Shown here in pieces: positions 9,116 to 17,396 of a DNA stretch of 54,489 bases. A program made the translations under genes and the position numbers. Under the pieces are notes generated by a model. The model was not told the DNA's origin. It saw only the letters and a list, made by a program, of their open reading frames with translations, and did not search any database. Origin of the DNA: Erythrobacter sanguineus (GTDB taxonomy: Bacteria > Pseudomonadota > Alphaproteobacteria > Sphingomonadales > Sphingomonadaceae); assembly GCA_945878845.1 (NCBI GenBank), contig CAMCUB010000025.1, forward strand, positions 1 through 54,489, in the 5' to 3' direction. How positions within the stretch are numbered: the stretch's first letter is position 1; each line of letters opens with the position of its first letter.

Positions 9116-9273
9116 AGGCTCTCTCCTTGTTGGCAGAGCGGCCCCGAGCGAAATCGTGCGGGATGGCGGCCGCGCTGACGTCACAGAGAATATCGCAAAA
9201 AGAAGAGGTTGCCTAACGCGTACCGGTATGGCGGCTGCAACCGATCGGTACGGGCCTGCTAGAGACAGAAAAA

Positions 9274-9306
9274 GGGCGCCGCGATCACTCGCAGCGCCCG
9301 TTTTTT
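9274..9306 (-). terminator. Intrinsic terminator after the exbD gene
   Basis: Perfect stem GGGCGC/GCGCCC (9274-9279 with 9294-9299) around a 14-base loop. It is flanked by A-runs on the left and a six-T run on the right, so it can act in both directions. On the minus strand it lies 36 bases beyond the exbD stop and should end the tonB-exbB-exbD-exbD transcript. Confidence 0.8.
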
Positions 9307-9341
9307 GTGCGGTTCCTGTCACGCCCTGAGGCGCGTGCGAA

Positions 9342-9770
9342 TTACTTCGCGAAGTCGCGGTACTTGTCGTTGCCGACGAAGCCGAACTTGGTGACGCCCG
9401 ACGTCTTGATCGTCTGCAGCACCTTGGCCGACAGGTCATAGCTCGCCTGCGCCTCGGGCTCGAACTGGAGTTCGGGCTCGGGGTTCATCTGCGTCGACTG
9501 CTGCAGCGCGGCGATCAGCTGACCCTGGTCGATCGGCGTGCCGTTCCACAGGATCTGGTCATCGGGCGTGAGCACGAGCTTGTTCTTGGTCGGCTCCACC
9601 AGCGGCGGCGGCGTATCATTGGGCTGCGGCAGGTCGATATCGACCGAGTGCGTGGCCACCGGGATGGTGATGATGAACATGATCAGCAGAACGAGCAGAA
9701 CGTCGATCAGCGGAGTCATGTTCATGTCCATCATCGGCTCGCCGTCAAGCTTGCCTCCAGACATACCCAT
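9342..9770 (-). CDS. exbD: ExbD/TolR-family biopolymer transport protein
   Basis: An ExbD subunit of 142 residues. The NMTPLIDVLLVLLIMF segment provides the single membrane helix with conserved Asp23, and the periplasmic domain ends FVGNDKYRDFAK. It is the last gene of the unit that starts at tonB, and a strong terminator follows. The start is supported by AAGGAG just upstream (9781-9786 on the complement). Together with ExbB it would energise TonB for uptake through outer-membrane TonB-dependent receptors, which are abundant in sphingomonads. Confidence 0.92.
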   Translation of the reverse strand: MGMSGGKLDGEPMMDMNMTPLIDVLLVLLIMFIITIPVATHSVDIDLPQPNDTPPPLVEPTKNKLVLTPDDQILWNGTPIDQGQLIAALQQSTQMNPEPELQFEPEAQASYDLSAKVLQTIKTSGVTKFGFVGNDKYRDFAK

Positions 9771-9803
9771 GGTGTGTTCTCCTTAAAAGAGTGGCTGTTG
9801 CGG

Positions 9804-10334
9804 TCAGATGCCGGGTTCGACCGGGTTCGAGATGAACCCGACGATCGGATAGCCCGCCAGCTGGACGCGGAAGATGGCCCCCGCCACGCAACGCCACGGG
9901 GCGTTGACGTCACCGCGGATGTGGACCTGCGGAATCTTTTCAGGGTCTTCGAGCAGAGCCTCGACCCCGCCCGCGCGCTGGACGATCGCGTCGAGACGCT
10001 TGAACGCCTGTTCCTGCAGCTCGTTCGAGTCCACCAACGTGATGTTGTTGAAGTAGATCCGACACTGCCCGTTGCGCGATGCGCCCTCGTAACCCGGTTC
10101 ACCGGCGCTGCGGCCGGCATCGTCGGTTGCGCTGACGGTGAGCAGCAGGTTCTCGACCTTGTCCTTCGATTCCAGCGATTCGAACACCGGAATCTTGAGC
10201 TTCTCGATCGTCTGGATCGCCACCGGAACCGCGATGAGGAAGATGATCAGGAGCACCAGCATCACGTCCACCAGCGGCGTGGTGTTGATGTCGGACATCG
10301 GGGTATCGGCCCCACCTCCCGTTGAAATCGCCAT
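9804..10334 (-). CDS. exbD: ExbD/TolR-family biopolymer transport protein
   Basis: An ExbD-family subunit of 176 residues, longer than its neighbour. The sequence DINTTPLVDVMLVLL gives the membrane helix with conserved Asp23. The periplasmic domain carries an insert of about 35 residues containing one cysteine (RNGQCRIYFNN) and ends in NPVEPGI rather than the NDKYR type, so this is a distinct ExbD subtype. Sphingomonads often carry two different exbD genes after exbB. The gap of 33 bases to the next exbD suggests one transcript. Confidence 0.9.
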   Translation of the reverse strand: MAISTGGGADTPMSDINTTPLVDVMLVLLIIFLIAVPVAIQTIEKLKIPVFESLESKDKVENLLLTVSATDDAGRSAGEPGYEGASRNGQCRIYFNNITLVDSNELQEQAFKRLDAIVQRAGGVEALLEDPEKIPQVHIRGDVNAPWRCVAGAIFRVQLAGYPIVGFISNPVEPGI

Positions 10335-10415
10335 TGTGAATTCCTAGCCTGTCAATACTTTGGCTTCTACCGCTTGCCCCGTCACGCCGCCCTGAGGGGG
10401 GCTAGCGGGGCACCT

Positions 10416-10443
10416 GCGGGAGCAAGGCCGAGGCCTGCTCCCG
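10416..10443. repeat. Inverted repeat between exbB and exbD
   Basis: Arms GCGGGAGCA (10416-10424) and TGCTCCCGC (10435-10443) are perfectly complementary with a short G/C loop. There is no T-run, so this is not a classic terminator. Sited in the 129-base gap after exbB, it could stabilise the upstream message or lower exbD expression. That role is inference. Confidence 0.4.
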
Positions 10444-10463
10444 CCGGTTTGCAGCTCTGACGA

Positions 10464-11240
10464 TCAGGACTTGTTGAGCGTCGGGTTGGCGGGGGCAGCC
10501 GGCTTGGCAGCGGCCTTGGCCGCCGGAGCCGCCTGAACCGCCGGCTTCACCGCGCCGTTCGAGTTCATGTAGGCGAGCAGGTCGTTCGAGAAGCTGCTCA
10601 GCAGCGCACCGATGCGACGGTTGCGCGACTGCAGCCAGTTGAACGCGAACACCGCGGGCACCGCGACGAGCAGGCCGATGGCGGTCATGATCAGCGCTTC
10701 ACCGACGGGGCCGGCGACCTTGTCGATCGAGGCGTTACCGGCGATACCGATGTTGATCAGCGCGCGGTAGATCCCGATCACGGTGCCGAGCAGACCGACG
10801 AACGGCGCGGTCGCACCCACGGTGGCGAGGAACGGCAGGCCGCCCGCGAGCACCGCGTTGATCGAATCTTCCGAACGCTGCAGCGAACCGTGCATGTAGT
10901 CATGCGATTCGAGGCTGTCGGTCATCTTGCCGTGCTCTTCCTGAGCCTTGACGGCGTCGTCGGCGAGCTGGCGCCACGGACCGTCCTTCTCGAGCTTGGT
11001 GGCGCCTTCCTTGAGGCTGGCGGCGCGCCAGAAGCTGGTCTGCACGGTCTTGTACTGCTTGAGCACCTTGTTCTGTTCGAACAGCTTGGTGAACAGGATG
11101 TAGAACGAGCCGACCGACATGATGATCATGATGGTGAGGATCGACCAGGCGACGGGGCCGCCTTCGACCATCGCTTCGTAGAAGCCGAACTTGCTTTCGG
11201 GCGCTTCGGCTCCAGCGGCGGTGAGAAGGTAAAGGTTCAT
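10464..11240 (-). CDS. exbB: ExbB/TolQ/MotA-family proton channel
   Basis: The 258-residue channel-forming subunit that couples proton flow to TonB. Three membrane segments are visible: about 30-52, 140-165 (LPFLATVGATAPFVGLLGTV) and 180-205 (GEALIMTAIGLLVAVPAV). The last two hold the conserved small and polar residues of the MotA/TolQ/ExbB family. A cytoplasmic loop lies between helices 1 and 2, and the C-terminus is Ala/Lys/Pro-rich. The tonB gene lies 65 bases upstream and two exbD genes follow. A TolQ role is possible by family, but the adjoining TonB makes ExbB the better call. Confidence 0.93.
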   Translation of the reverse strand: MNLYLLTAAGAEAPESKFGFYEAMVEGGPVAWSILTIMIIMSVGSFYILFTKLFEQNKVLKQYKTVQTSFWRAASLKEGATKLEKDGPWRQLADDAVKAQEEHGKMTDSLESHDYMHGSLQRSEDSINAVLAGGLPFLATVGATAPFVGLLGTVIGIYRALINIGIAGNASIDKVAGPVGEALIMTAIGLLVAVPAVFAFNWLQSRNRRIGALLSSFSNDLLAYMNSNGAVKPAVQAAPAAKAAAKPAAPANPTLNKS

Positions 11241-11305
11241 TGCGAAAGTCCTCTTGAAAAGAATTGGTCGTGTGGGAGTGGCGCGCTAACGCGCCGCCCG
11301 ATTGA

Positions 11306-11986
11306 TCAGTTCAGCTTGTAAGTAATCCGGGTCGACCAGCTGGCGGAGATCGGTTCGCCGTCAGCGTTGAGCGCAGGGTCAAACCGCGCATAGCGCTCGA
11401 CTGCCTTGGTGGCGGCGCCATCGAGGATGTCCGAACCGCTCGACGAGGTCACCGAGCAACCGGTGGCACGGCCATCGGGGGTCACGGTGCAACGCACGCC
11501 GACAGTGCCTTCGATCTCTTCCTGAGCCGCACGACGCGGATAGTCTTCCTGAATGCGGGCCGACCAGGAACGCTGGTTCTTCGGCTGCACGCCGCGGGCC
11601 TTGGACGGGCCCTTGGGTGCCGCCGGCGGTCCTGGAGGAGCGCTCGGCTGCGTCGAGGGACGCGTTTCCGTGCGCGCGGGCGGCGGAATGTCCTGACGCG
11701 TTTCCACCGGCGGCGGATTGGGCGCAAGATTGAGCTGCTGCGGCGGAGTCACAGGCGGCGGCGGCGAGGTGACATCCGGCTGCTGTTCCGGCGGCGGCGG
11801 TTCATCCGGCGGCGGCGGCGGCGGCGGCTCCTCGACGTTGACGGTGGTCACACGTTCGACCACTTCCTTGACGGCGTTGATGGCCAGGCCGGTCACGAGC
11901 AGGTACCCGATCGCGACGTGAATCAGGACGACGATCACGATCGACGTCGTCTTGTTCCCGGCCTGTTGTTGGCTAGCGTAGGACAT
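11306..11986 (-). CDS. tonB: TonB energy transducer
   Basis: A periplasm-spanning protein that transmits energy from ExbB-ExbD to outer-membrane receptors. It has 226 residues from ATG 11986, chosen over an upstream TTG at 12004 because GGAGAG lies 10 bases before the ATG. A single N-terminal membrane helix (about 15-36) is followed by a proline-rich linker with runs of six or more Pro (about 50-130) and the C-terminal TonB domain. That domain has the family features YPRRAAQEEIEGTVGVR and a final ITYKL strand. It is the first gene of the minus-strand cluster, with its promoter in the 396-base divergent gap. Confidence 0.93.
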   Translation of the reverse strand: MSYASQQQAGNKTTSIVIVVLIHVAIGYLLVTGLAINAVKEVVERVTTVNVEEPPPPPPPDEPPPPEQQPDVTSPPPPVTPPQQLNLAPNPPPVETRQDIPPPARTETRPSTQPSAPPGPPAAPKGPSKARGVQPKNQRSWSARIQEDYPRRAAQEEIEGTVGVRCTVTPDGRATGCSVTSSSGSDILDGAATKAVERYARFDPALNADGEPISASWSTRITYKLN

Positions 11987-12382
11987 CCAGCGCTTTCTCT
12001 CCAAATACTCGCCGATCCGCAGATCGGCACACTCCCCACCCCCCGGCCGTAGTGGTCGGCGAGCGGATCCCGGTCATTTCGGTCCTCCCACGCCGGAATA
12101 AAATTACGGGCCCATGCAACGCAAATGGCCCGATCTTTCTCCGGCTGGCACGCGCGGGATAACAAACGATTCCCGCACGCAACCTCACACTGTCTGCGCG
12201 GCAATGTCCCCAGTCCCGCGCCTTCAGTCATTCGGGCTTTAACGGGCAACCCCTAGCCGATCAAACGCTTTTGCGGTTCAGCGCGGATTCACTGCGAGTC
12301 ATGTGCAAAAGACCCTGCTAATATGTAGAGCCACGTAGGTATGTTCGGGTCCGGCGCGGAGCCAAAGGTAAAGGGAAGATTA
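11987..12382. other. Divergent intergenic region between tonB and a secreted protein gene
   Basis: No gene is apparent in these 396 bases. The region must carry the tonB promoter (minus) and the promoter of the gene at 12383 (plus). A TAATAT hexamer at 12319-12324 is a possible -10 for the plus-strand gene but has no good -35 partner. Arms GCGGGA (12154-12159) and TCCCGC (12171-12176) form a short inverted repeat around AT-rich sequence. No Fur box could be recognised by eye. Confidence 0.4.
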
Positions 12383-13258
12383 ATGGCTTTTTTCAAGACT
12401 CTGGCGATAGCGGGCATGGCGCTTGGCGGGCTTGCCGCGGTGCCTTCGGCAGCGCTGGCACAGGCCGCGGCGGGCGGCGATGTCGCGCGGGTTGCAGGAG
12501 CGGCCTTCGGACCCACTTATGCCGATCTCGCAACGCTTTCGGACGCTGCGGAACTGGTGCTGCGTGTGCAGATTCGCAAGGCGACCGCTCTCAAGCCCGA
12601 ACGCGCGCCGGGTCTCGCGCCGGGATTCGCGCGGCTCTATGTCGAGGCGAACACGGTGGCGCTGATCGCCGGGCGCAGCGGCGTGGGCGGGGCGGTGACC
12701 TATCTGGTTGACGTGCCGCTTGATGCCAAGGGCAAGGTGCCCAAGCTCAAGAAGCGCGAATTTGTGCTGTTTGCGCGCGCCGTGCCGGGCCGCGCGGGCG
12801 AGATTCAGCTGATCGGCCCTGCCGCCCAGCTCGATTACACCCCGGCGCTCGAGGCGCGGCTGCGGCCGATCCTGACCGAGCTTTACAGCGCCGATGCCGC
12901 CCCGCGCATCACCGGGATCAGCGACGCGCTGGCGGTGCCGGGCACCTTGACGGGCGAATCGGAGACCCAGATTTTCCTCGCAACCGGGAATCGCTCGCCA
13001 GTCTCGATCACTGTCCTGCGCCGCCCTCGCCAGCAGCCGCAATGGGGCGTGTCGTGGGGCGAGATCATCGATTCGGCGGCGCGCCCGCCCGCGCCCGAAA
13101 CCCTGCGCTGGTATCGCCTCGCCTGTTCGCTCCCGGCCCAGCTGCCGAGCAACGCCAACCTCGCGCGTGATGCCGACGAGCGGCGGCTGGCGGCGGGCGA
13201 CTATGCCTTCGTGCGCCAGGCGCTCGGCCCGTGCGAGCGGCAGATCACCAAGGGTTAG
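12383..13258 (+). CDS. Secreted protein of unknown function
   Basis: A 291-residue protein with a clear signal peptide (MAFFK, a hydrophobic core, cut after SAALAQ). Start ATG 12383 is preceded by AAGGGAAG. The mature part is Ala/Arg-rich with an AELVLRVQIRKATAL block after about 45 residues, a VTYLVDVPLDAKGKVPKLKKREFVLFAR-like beta-rich centre (described by its first residues only) and two late cysteines (about residues 257 and 287). No known domain was recognised. It is probably a periplasmic or envelope protein conserved in related sphingomonads. It lies between the divergent tonB and homoserine dehydrogenase, with no clear operon partner. Confidence 0.75.
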   Translation: MAFFKTLAIAGMALGGLAAVPSAALAQAAAGGDVARVAGAAFGPTYADLATLSDAAELVLRVQIRKATALKPERAPGLAPGFARLYVEANTVALIAGRSGVGGAVTYLVDVPLDAKGKVPKLKKREFVLFARAVPGRAGEIQLIGPAAQLDYTPALEARLRPILTELYSADAAPRITGISDALAVPGTLTGESETQIFLATGNRSPVSITVLRRPRQQPQWGVSWGEIIDSAARPPAPETLRWYRLACSLPAQLPSNANLARDADERRLAAGDYAFVRQALGPCERQITKG

Positions 13259-13341
13259 GGGCCAGCTGATAGGGCGTATCCCCGCTTGACCGTGCGCGAC
13301 GCGAGGTTAAGCGCGGCCTCACGTTTCCAACGGAGGGCCGC

Positions 13342-14661
13342 TTGACCACCACTGCCGCACAACCGCTGCGCATCGCTATCGCCGGGCTCGGCACCGTGGG
13401 CGCGGGCGTGATCCGCCTGCTCGACACCAACGCCGCGCTGATCGCCGCGCGCGCCGGTCGCCCGATCGAAGTCGTCGCGGTGGCTGCGCGCGACCGCGGC
13501 AAGGATCGCGGTGTCGACATCGCCCGCTTCGCCTGGGAAGACGACATGACCGCGCTCGCCCGGCGCGAGGATGTCGACGTGGTGGTCGAGCTGGTCGGCG
13601 GCTCGGACGGCCCCGCGCTCGCCCTTTCGCGCGCGGCACTGGGCGCGGGCAAGGGCCTCGTCACGGCCAACAAGGCGATGATCGCGCATCACGGGCTCGA
13701 ACTCGCCCAGCTGGCCGAGGCGAACAACGCCGCGCTGAAGTTCGAGGCGGCGGTGGGCGGCGGCATCCCGGTCATCAAGGGCCTGCGCGAAGGCACCAGC
13801 GCCAATGCGCTCACCAAGGTCTACGGGATCCTCAACGGCACCTGCAATTACATCCTCTCGGAGATGGAGGCGACCGGCGCCGACTTCGCCGACGTGCTCG
13901 CCGAGGCGCAGAGGCTGGGCTTTGCCGAGTCCGATCCCGCCTTCGACATCGAGGGCATTGATGCGGCCCACAAGCTCGCGATCCTTGCCGCGATCGGGTT
14001 CGGGACGCAGGTGGACTTTGCAGGCGTGCGGGTCTCCGGCATCACCCGGGTGCGCGCCGCCGACATCGCGCAGGCCGATGCACTGGGCTTCGTGATCCGC
14101 CTGATCGGCGAGGCCGATGTCGAGGAGACCCCCACAGGCCCGCGCCTGCTCCAGCGCGTGCGGCCCTGTCTGGTCGCCAAGGGCCACCCCTTGAGCGCGG
14201 TTGACGGTGCGACCAACGCGGTGGTGGCCGAGGGCAACTTCTCCGGCCGCCTGCTGTTCCAGGGCGCCGGTGCGGGCGACGGGCCGACCGCCAGCGCGGT
14301 CGCCGCCGACCTCATCGACATCGCCCGCGACGAGGTGGGCGCGCCCTTCTCGATCCCCTCGGCCCAGCTTGCCGCCATGCCCCCCGCCGAGCCGGGTGAC
14401 CGCACCGAGCGCACCTACCTCAGGTTCATGGTCAAGGACCGCCCCGGCGTGCTCGCCGAGATCACCGCGGCGATGCGCGATGGCGACGTCTCGATCGAGA
14501 GCCTGATCCAGCAGGGCCGTTCCAGCGGCGGCGGCGAGGTGATGGTGGCGATGGTTACCCACGAGGGGCCGGAACGCTGCGTCACGCAGGCGCTGGCGCT
14601 GCTCGAGGGTTCCGACAGCCTCGCGGGCGAGCCGCTGGTGCTGCCGATCCTGCCGCGCTGA
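13342..14661 (+). CDS. hom: Homoserine dehydrogenase
   Basis: A cytoplasmic enzyme that reduces aspartate-semialdehyde to homoserine, the branch point to threonine, methionine and isoleucine. It has 439 residues, the usual length for the monofunctional bacterial form with a regulatory tail. The N-terminal NAD(P) fold shows GLGTVGAG (about 15-22). The catalytic region includes GGGIPVIKGLREG and GILNGTCNYILSEM (about 138-172). An ACT domain occupies about 355-430 (RFMVKDRPGVLAEITAAM), consistent with threonine feedback. The start is TTG 13342, supported by GGAGGG four bases upstream (13332-13337) and by the match to the family N-terminus. It converges with the next two genes, only three bases after its stop. 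Confidence 0.95.
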   Translation: MTTTAAQPLRIAIAGLGTVGAGVIRLLDTNAALIAARAGRPIEVVAVAARDRGKDRGVDIARFAWEDDMTALARREDVDVVVELVGGSDGPALALSRAALGAGKGLVTANKAMIAHHGLELAQLAEANNAALKFEAAVGGGIPVIKGLREGTSANALTKVYGILNGTCNYILSEMEATGADFADVLAEAQRLGFAESDPAFDIEGIDAAHKLAILAAIGFGTQVDFAGVRVSGITRVRAADIAQADALGFVIRLIGEADVEETPTGPRLLQRVRPCLVAKGHPLSAVDGATNAVVAEGNFSGRLLFQGAGAGDGPTASAVAADLIDIARDEVGAPFSIPSAQLAAMPPAEPGDRTERTYLRFMVKDRPGVLAEITAAMRDGDVSIESLIQQGRSSGGGEVMVAMVTHEGPERCVTQALALLEGSDSLAGEPLVLPILPR

Positions 14662-14664
14662 CCC

Positions 14665-15345
14665 CTAGCCATCAGGCTTCGGAGCCTCTGGCAAGCCCAG
14701 CTCCGCCTCCACCCGGCGGCGGTCTTCGTCCGAGAGCGGCGCGTCGTCACCCTCTACCGGGGCGAGGCCCTGCGCCACCCGCTCGGCGTCCGAGCCTTCT
14801 GGCGGTGGCGGGATCGCTTCGACGTCGACGATCAGGGGTGCGTCCTTGGGGCAGGGCGGGATGAAGCACAGCCCGCTGATGGTGGCAGGACCGCGGAAGA
14901 TGCCGGCGCCCGCGACATCGGGCGGCGGGATCGTCCCTGCGTTTTGCGTCCGCTCGGCATAGGCCTTGAGCCACGCCTCGCGGCTGCCGCTGTAGAGCTG
15001 CGAGGTGTCGGCGGGCAGCTGGCGGCACACCACGATCTCGCCCGACACCACCCCGCGCTCGGTGTCCTCGGCGCATTGCTTGAGCTCCACCGCGTCGGCC
15101 GCCTCGGACACTTGCGGGGGCGCGAGGATGTCGATCTGCTGCGGCGGCTCGCTGACCGGCGCATCGGGGCCGAGGTCGATCGGGATGCGCGGGCGCTCAG
15201 GCTCAGCCGGCTTGGCGGGCCGCTCGGGCGAGGGGCGGGACGGCAGCTGTAGCGTCTGCTGGGGCGGGACCTGCGGGCCGATCTGAACCTGCGGGTCGGT
15301 TGGCACCTGCGCGGCGAGCGCGGCGGCGATGAGGGGGAGAAGCAT
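14665..15345 (-). CDS. Secreted protein of unknown function, paralogue of the upstream gene
   Basis: A 226-residue protein with a short signal-like N-terminus (MLLPLIAAALAAQ), then a Pro-rich region and a conserved domain with GEIVVCRQLPAD, two further cysteines (GLCFIPPCPKD) and a C-terminal GSDAERVAQGLAP block. The adjoining gene upstream has the same order: signal, Pro/Ala region, EIVVCR, Cys pair, GSDADRIARGLPP. The two therefore arose by tandem duplication. The gap is 12 bases, with GGGAG in front of this start, so they are one operon. Function is unknown. The paired cysteines suggest a disulfide-containing periplasmic protein. Confidence 0.75.
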   Translation of the reverse strand: MLLPLIAAALAAQVPTDPQVQIGPQVPPQQTLQLPSRPSPERPAKPAEPERPRIPIDLGPDAPVSEPPQQIDILAPPQVSEAADAVELKQCAEDTERGVVSGEIVVCRQLPADTSQLYSGSREAWLKAYAERTQNAGTIPPPDVAGAGIFRGPATISGLCFIPPCPKDAPLIVDVEAIPPPPEGSDAERVAQGLAPVEGDDAPLSDEDRRRVEAELGLPEAPKPDG

Positions 15346-15357
15346 CCGCGCGCTCCC

Positions 15358-16038
15358 TTACCCGCCCTTCTTCTTCTTCTGTGGGCGCGGCGGCACGGAG
15401 GTTCTGATCCCCTCGGCCTCGCGCCGGGCGCGCTCCTGTTCCTCCGACAGCTCCTCGCCTTGCCCGAGCGGAGGCAGGCCCCGCGCGATCCGGTCCGCAT
15501 CCGATCCGGCAGGGGCGGTGGGCAGCGCGGCGAAGTCGACCGTGACCGCGACCGGCGGGGCCTTGCCGAAGCCGACACAGCCGAACGGGTTGCCCTGATC
15601 CTTGCAGTCGGAGATGAAGTCGGGCGCGCGCGGGGCGCCCTTCAGGGCGGTCTCCTGCGCATAGCGCTTCTGGCTTTCGGCGCGGGTGCCGGTCAGGCCG
15701 GTGCCGTCATTGCCGCGCACCCGGCACACCACGATCTCGCCGTTGATCGCGGAGGCTTCCTCGTCATCGCGGCATTCGCGCAGGTCCGCTGCGCTCGCCT
15801 CGTCGCGCGGGACTGTGACGAGCAGGTTGATACGCGGCGGCACGCCCGCAGGCGCGGCGGCGGCAGCAGCGGCGGGATCGGCAGGCGCTTCCTCGGCAGG
15901 CGTGCTTGTCGCGCTGCTGTCATCCTGCGCGGCCAAGGGCCCAACGGCGACCTGGGCCACCAGCGCGGCGCAAGCGGCAAGACAAAGGCGAAAACGGGGC
16001 AGGACTAGCGTTCCATTGCTCGACAAACCCGTCTCCAT
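15358..16038 (-). CDS. Secreted protein of unknown function, paralogue of the downstream gene
   Basis: A 226-residue protein that starts at 16038 (METGLSSN). Its signal peptide ends near VAVGPLAAQ, and an Ala/Pro/Glu-rich spacer of about 35 residues follows. The conserved domain has LRECRDDEE, GEIVVCRVRG, an SDCKDQGNPFGCVG cysteine pair and GSDADRIARGLPP. The C-terminus is basic (PQKKKKGG). It matches the next gene in motif order and even in length. The pair lies between hom and glpX on the opposite strand, and its start is only 66 bases from glpX, so the promoters are divergent and close. No biochemical role can be assigned. Confidence 0.75.
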   Translation of the reverse strand: METGLSSNGTLVLPRFRLCLAACAALVAQVAVGPLAAQDDSSATSTPAEEAPADPAAAAAAAPAGVPPRINLLVTVPRDEASAADLRECRDDEEASAINGEIVVCRVRGNDGTGLTGTRAESQKRYAQETALKGAPRAPDFISDCKDQGNPFGCVGFGKAPPVAVTVDFAALPTAPAGSDADRIARGLPPLGQGEELSEEQERARREAEGIRTSVPPRPQKKKKGG

Positions 16039-16104
16039 CCGCTTATGCGCCGGGGGTATCCCATGGCTGGGTCGCATCCAGAGCGAAGAAGGGCTGAATT
16101 GCAC

Positions 16105-17121
16105 ATGAACTCCGCACCCGATACCCAGCTTGCCGCCACCCCGCAACCCGCGAGCGAGAACGCCATTCAGCGCGTGCTGGTGCTCGAGATGGTGCGCGTC
16201 ACCGAGCAGGCGGCGATCGCGGCGGCGCAGCTGGTCGGCCGCGGTGACGAGAAGGCGGCGGATGCGGCGGCCGTGGCGGCGATGCGCAAGGCCTTCGACA
16301 ACCTTTACATGGACGGCACCGTGGTGATCGGCGAGGGCGAGCGCGACGAGGCCCCGATGCTGTTCATCGGCGAGAAGGTCGGCATGGGCAAGGGCCCCAA
16401 GATCGACATCGCGCTCGATCCGCTCGAAGGCACGACCATCACCGCCAAGGCCGGCCACAATGCGCTCGCGGTGCTGGCGGCGGCTGAGGAAGGCTGTCTG
16501 CTCAACGCGCCCGATGTCTACATGGACAAGCTCGCGGTCGGCCCCGGTTACCCCGAGGGCATCATCGATCTCGCCAAGAGCGCGACCGACAACGTCTGCG
16601 CCGTGGCCAACGCCAAGGGCGTCAAGCCGGCCGACATCAACGTCTGCGTGCTCGACCGCCCGCGTCATGCCGAGATGATCGCCGAACTGCGCGCGCTGGG
16701 CTGCGGCGTGGTGCTGATCGGGGACGGCGACGTGGCCGGCGTAATCGCGGTGACCAATCCTGACACCACCATCGACATGTACATGGGCCAGGGTGGCGCG
16801 CCCGAGGGCGTGCTGGCCGCAGCCGCGCTGCGCTGCGTCGGCGGGCAGTTCAACGGCCGCCTCGTGTTCCGCAACGACGACGAGCGTGCCCGCGCGCGCA
16901 AGTGGGGGATCGAGGACCTCAATCGCATCTACAAGCTCGAGGATCTCGCCAAGGGCGACTGCATCTTCGCCGCGACCGGCGTGACCGACGGCTCGCTGCT
17001 CGCGGGTGTCAAGCGCCGCCGCAAGGTGACCGGCGAGACCATCCTCACCACCGAGAGCGTGGTGATGCGCGCCAGCTCTGGCACCGTAAGGTGGATCAAG
17101 GGCGAGCACCGCATCGGGTGA
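16105..17121 (+). CDS. glpX: Class II fructose-1,6-bisphosphatase
   Basis: A gluconeogenic enzyme that removes the 1-phosphate from fructose 1,6-bisphosphate and needs divalent metal ions. ATG 16105 gives 338 residues, the normal GlpX length; an in-frame upstream ATG at 16045 would add an unlikely Arg-rich extension. The key motifs are intact: GEGERDEAP near residue 76 and the metal-binding DPLEGTT near 105, in the lithium-sensitive phosphatase fold, plus VTDGSLLAG near the C-terminus. In relatives hom and glpX are often adjacent, and here the two paralogous secreted genes separate them. Confidence 0.95.
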   Translation: MNSAPDTQLAATPQPASENAIQRVLVLEMVRVTEQAAIAAAQLVGRGDEKAADAAAVAAMRKAFDNLYMDGTVVIGEGERDEAPMLFIGEKVGMGKGPKIDIALDPLEGTTITAKAGHNALAVLAAAEEGCLLNAPDVYMDKLAVGPGYPEGIIDLAKSATDNVCAVANAKGVKPADINVCVLDRPRHAEMIAELRALGCGVVLIGDGDVAGVIAVTNPDTTIDMYMGQGGAPEGVLAAAALRCVGGQFNGRLVFRNDDERARARKWGIEDLNRIYKLEDLAKGDCIFAATGVTDGSLLAGVKRRRKVTGETILTTESVVMRASSGTVRWIKGEHRIG

Positions 17122-17138
17122 GTCGCTGACCGCTTCGG

Positions 17139-17158
17139 CACGCGCCGCGGCGCGCGTG
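17139..17158 (+). terminator. GC hairpin after glpX, weak terminator
   Basis: Arms CACGCGC (17139-17145) and GCGCGTG (17152-17158), 17 bases after the glpX stop. It is not followed by a T-run, so intrinsic termination would be inefficient. It may act as a 3' stabiliser. Confidence 0.3.
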
Positions 17159-17360
17159 TTGGAAACACATGAGACACAGTATAAAGGCAGAAATTTCTCC
17201 CACCCCGCGCGCGCCCTCGAAGGGCGGATTGGCGCGGGGGAGAGGCGATTGCAGCGTGTCATTGAGGGCAAGCTGACAGGTCTTTTCCGAGTAGGAAAGC
17301 CGCTCGCCCGGCCCCCTGAGGCATGGGCTGATCGCCTACAGCCCCGCGTGACGGGCCTTC

Positions 17361-17389
17361 TTGACAGGAGCCATTTCGTCATTTAGCTA
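17361..17389 (+). promoter_or_regulatory. Promoter of the sdpR-like operon
   Basis: A perfect -35 box TTGACA (17361-17366), a 17-base spacer and a -10-like TAGCTA (17384-17389). Transcription would begin about seven bases later, at or next to the ATG at 17397. There is no ribosome-binding site before that ATG, so the mRNA is probably leaderless. Confidence 0.6.
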
Positions 17390-17392
17390 AAT
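17381..17392. promoter_or_regulatory. Palindromic operator over the -10 box
   Basis: ATTTAGCTAAAT is a perfect 12-base palindrome that covers the -10 element of the sdpR-like promoter. A dimeric ArsR-family repressor bound here would block RNA polymerase. This fits the autoregulation known for SdpR-type regulators. Binding itself is inferred. Confidence 0.6.
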
Positions 17393-17396
17393 ATCT

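Noticed and set aside
11280..11295. Hairpin GGCGCG-CTAA-CGCGCC between tonB and exbB as a terminator
   Set aside because: No T-run follows, and tonB-exbB order argues for continued transcription.
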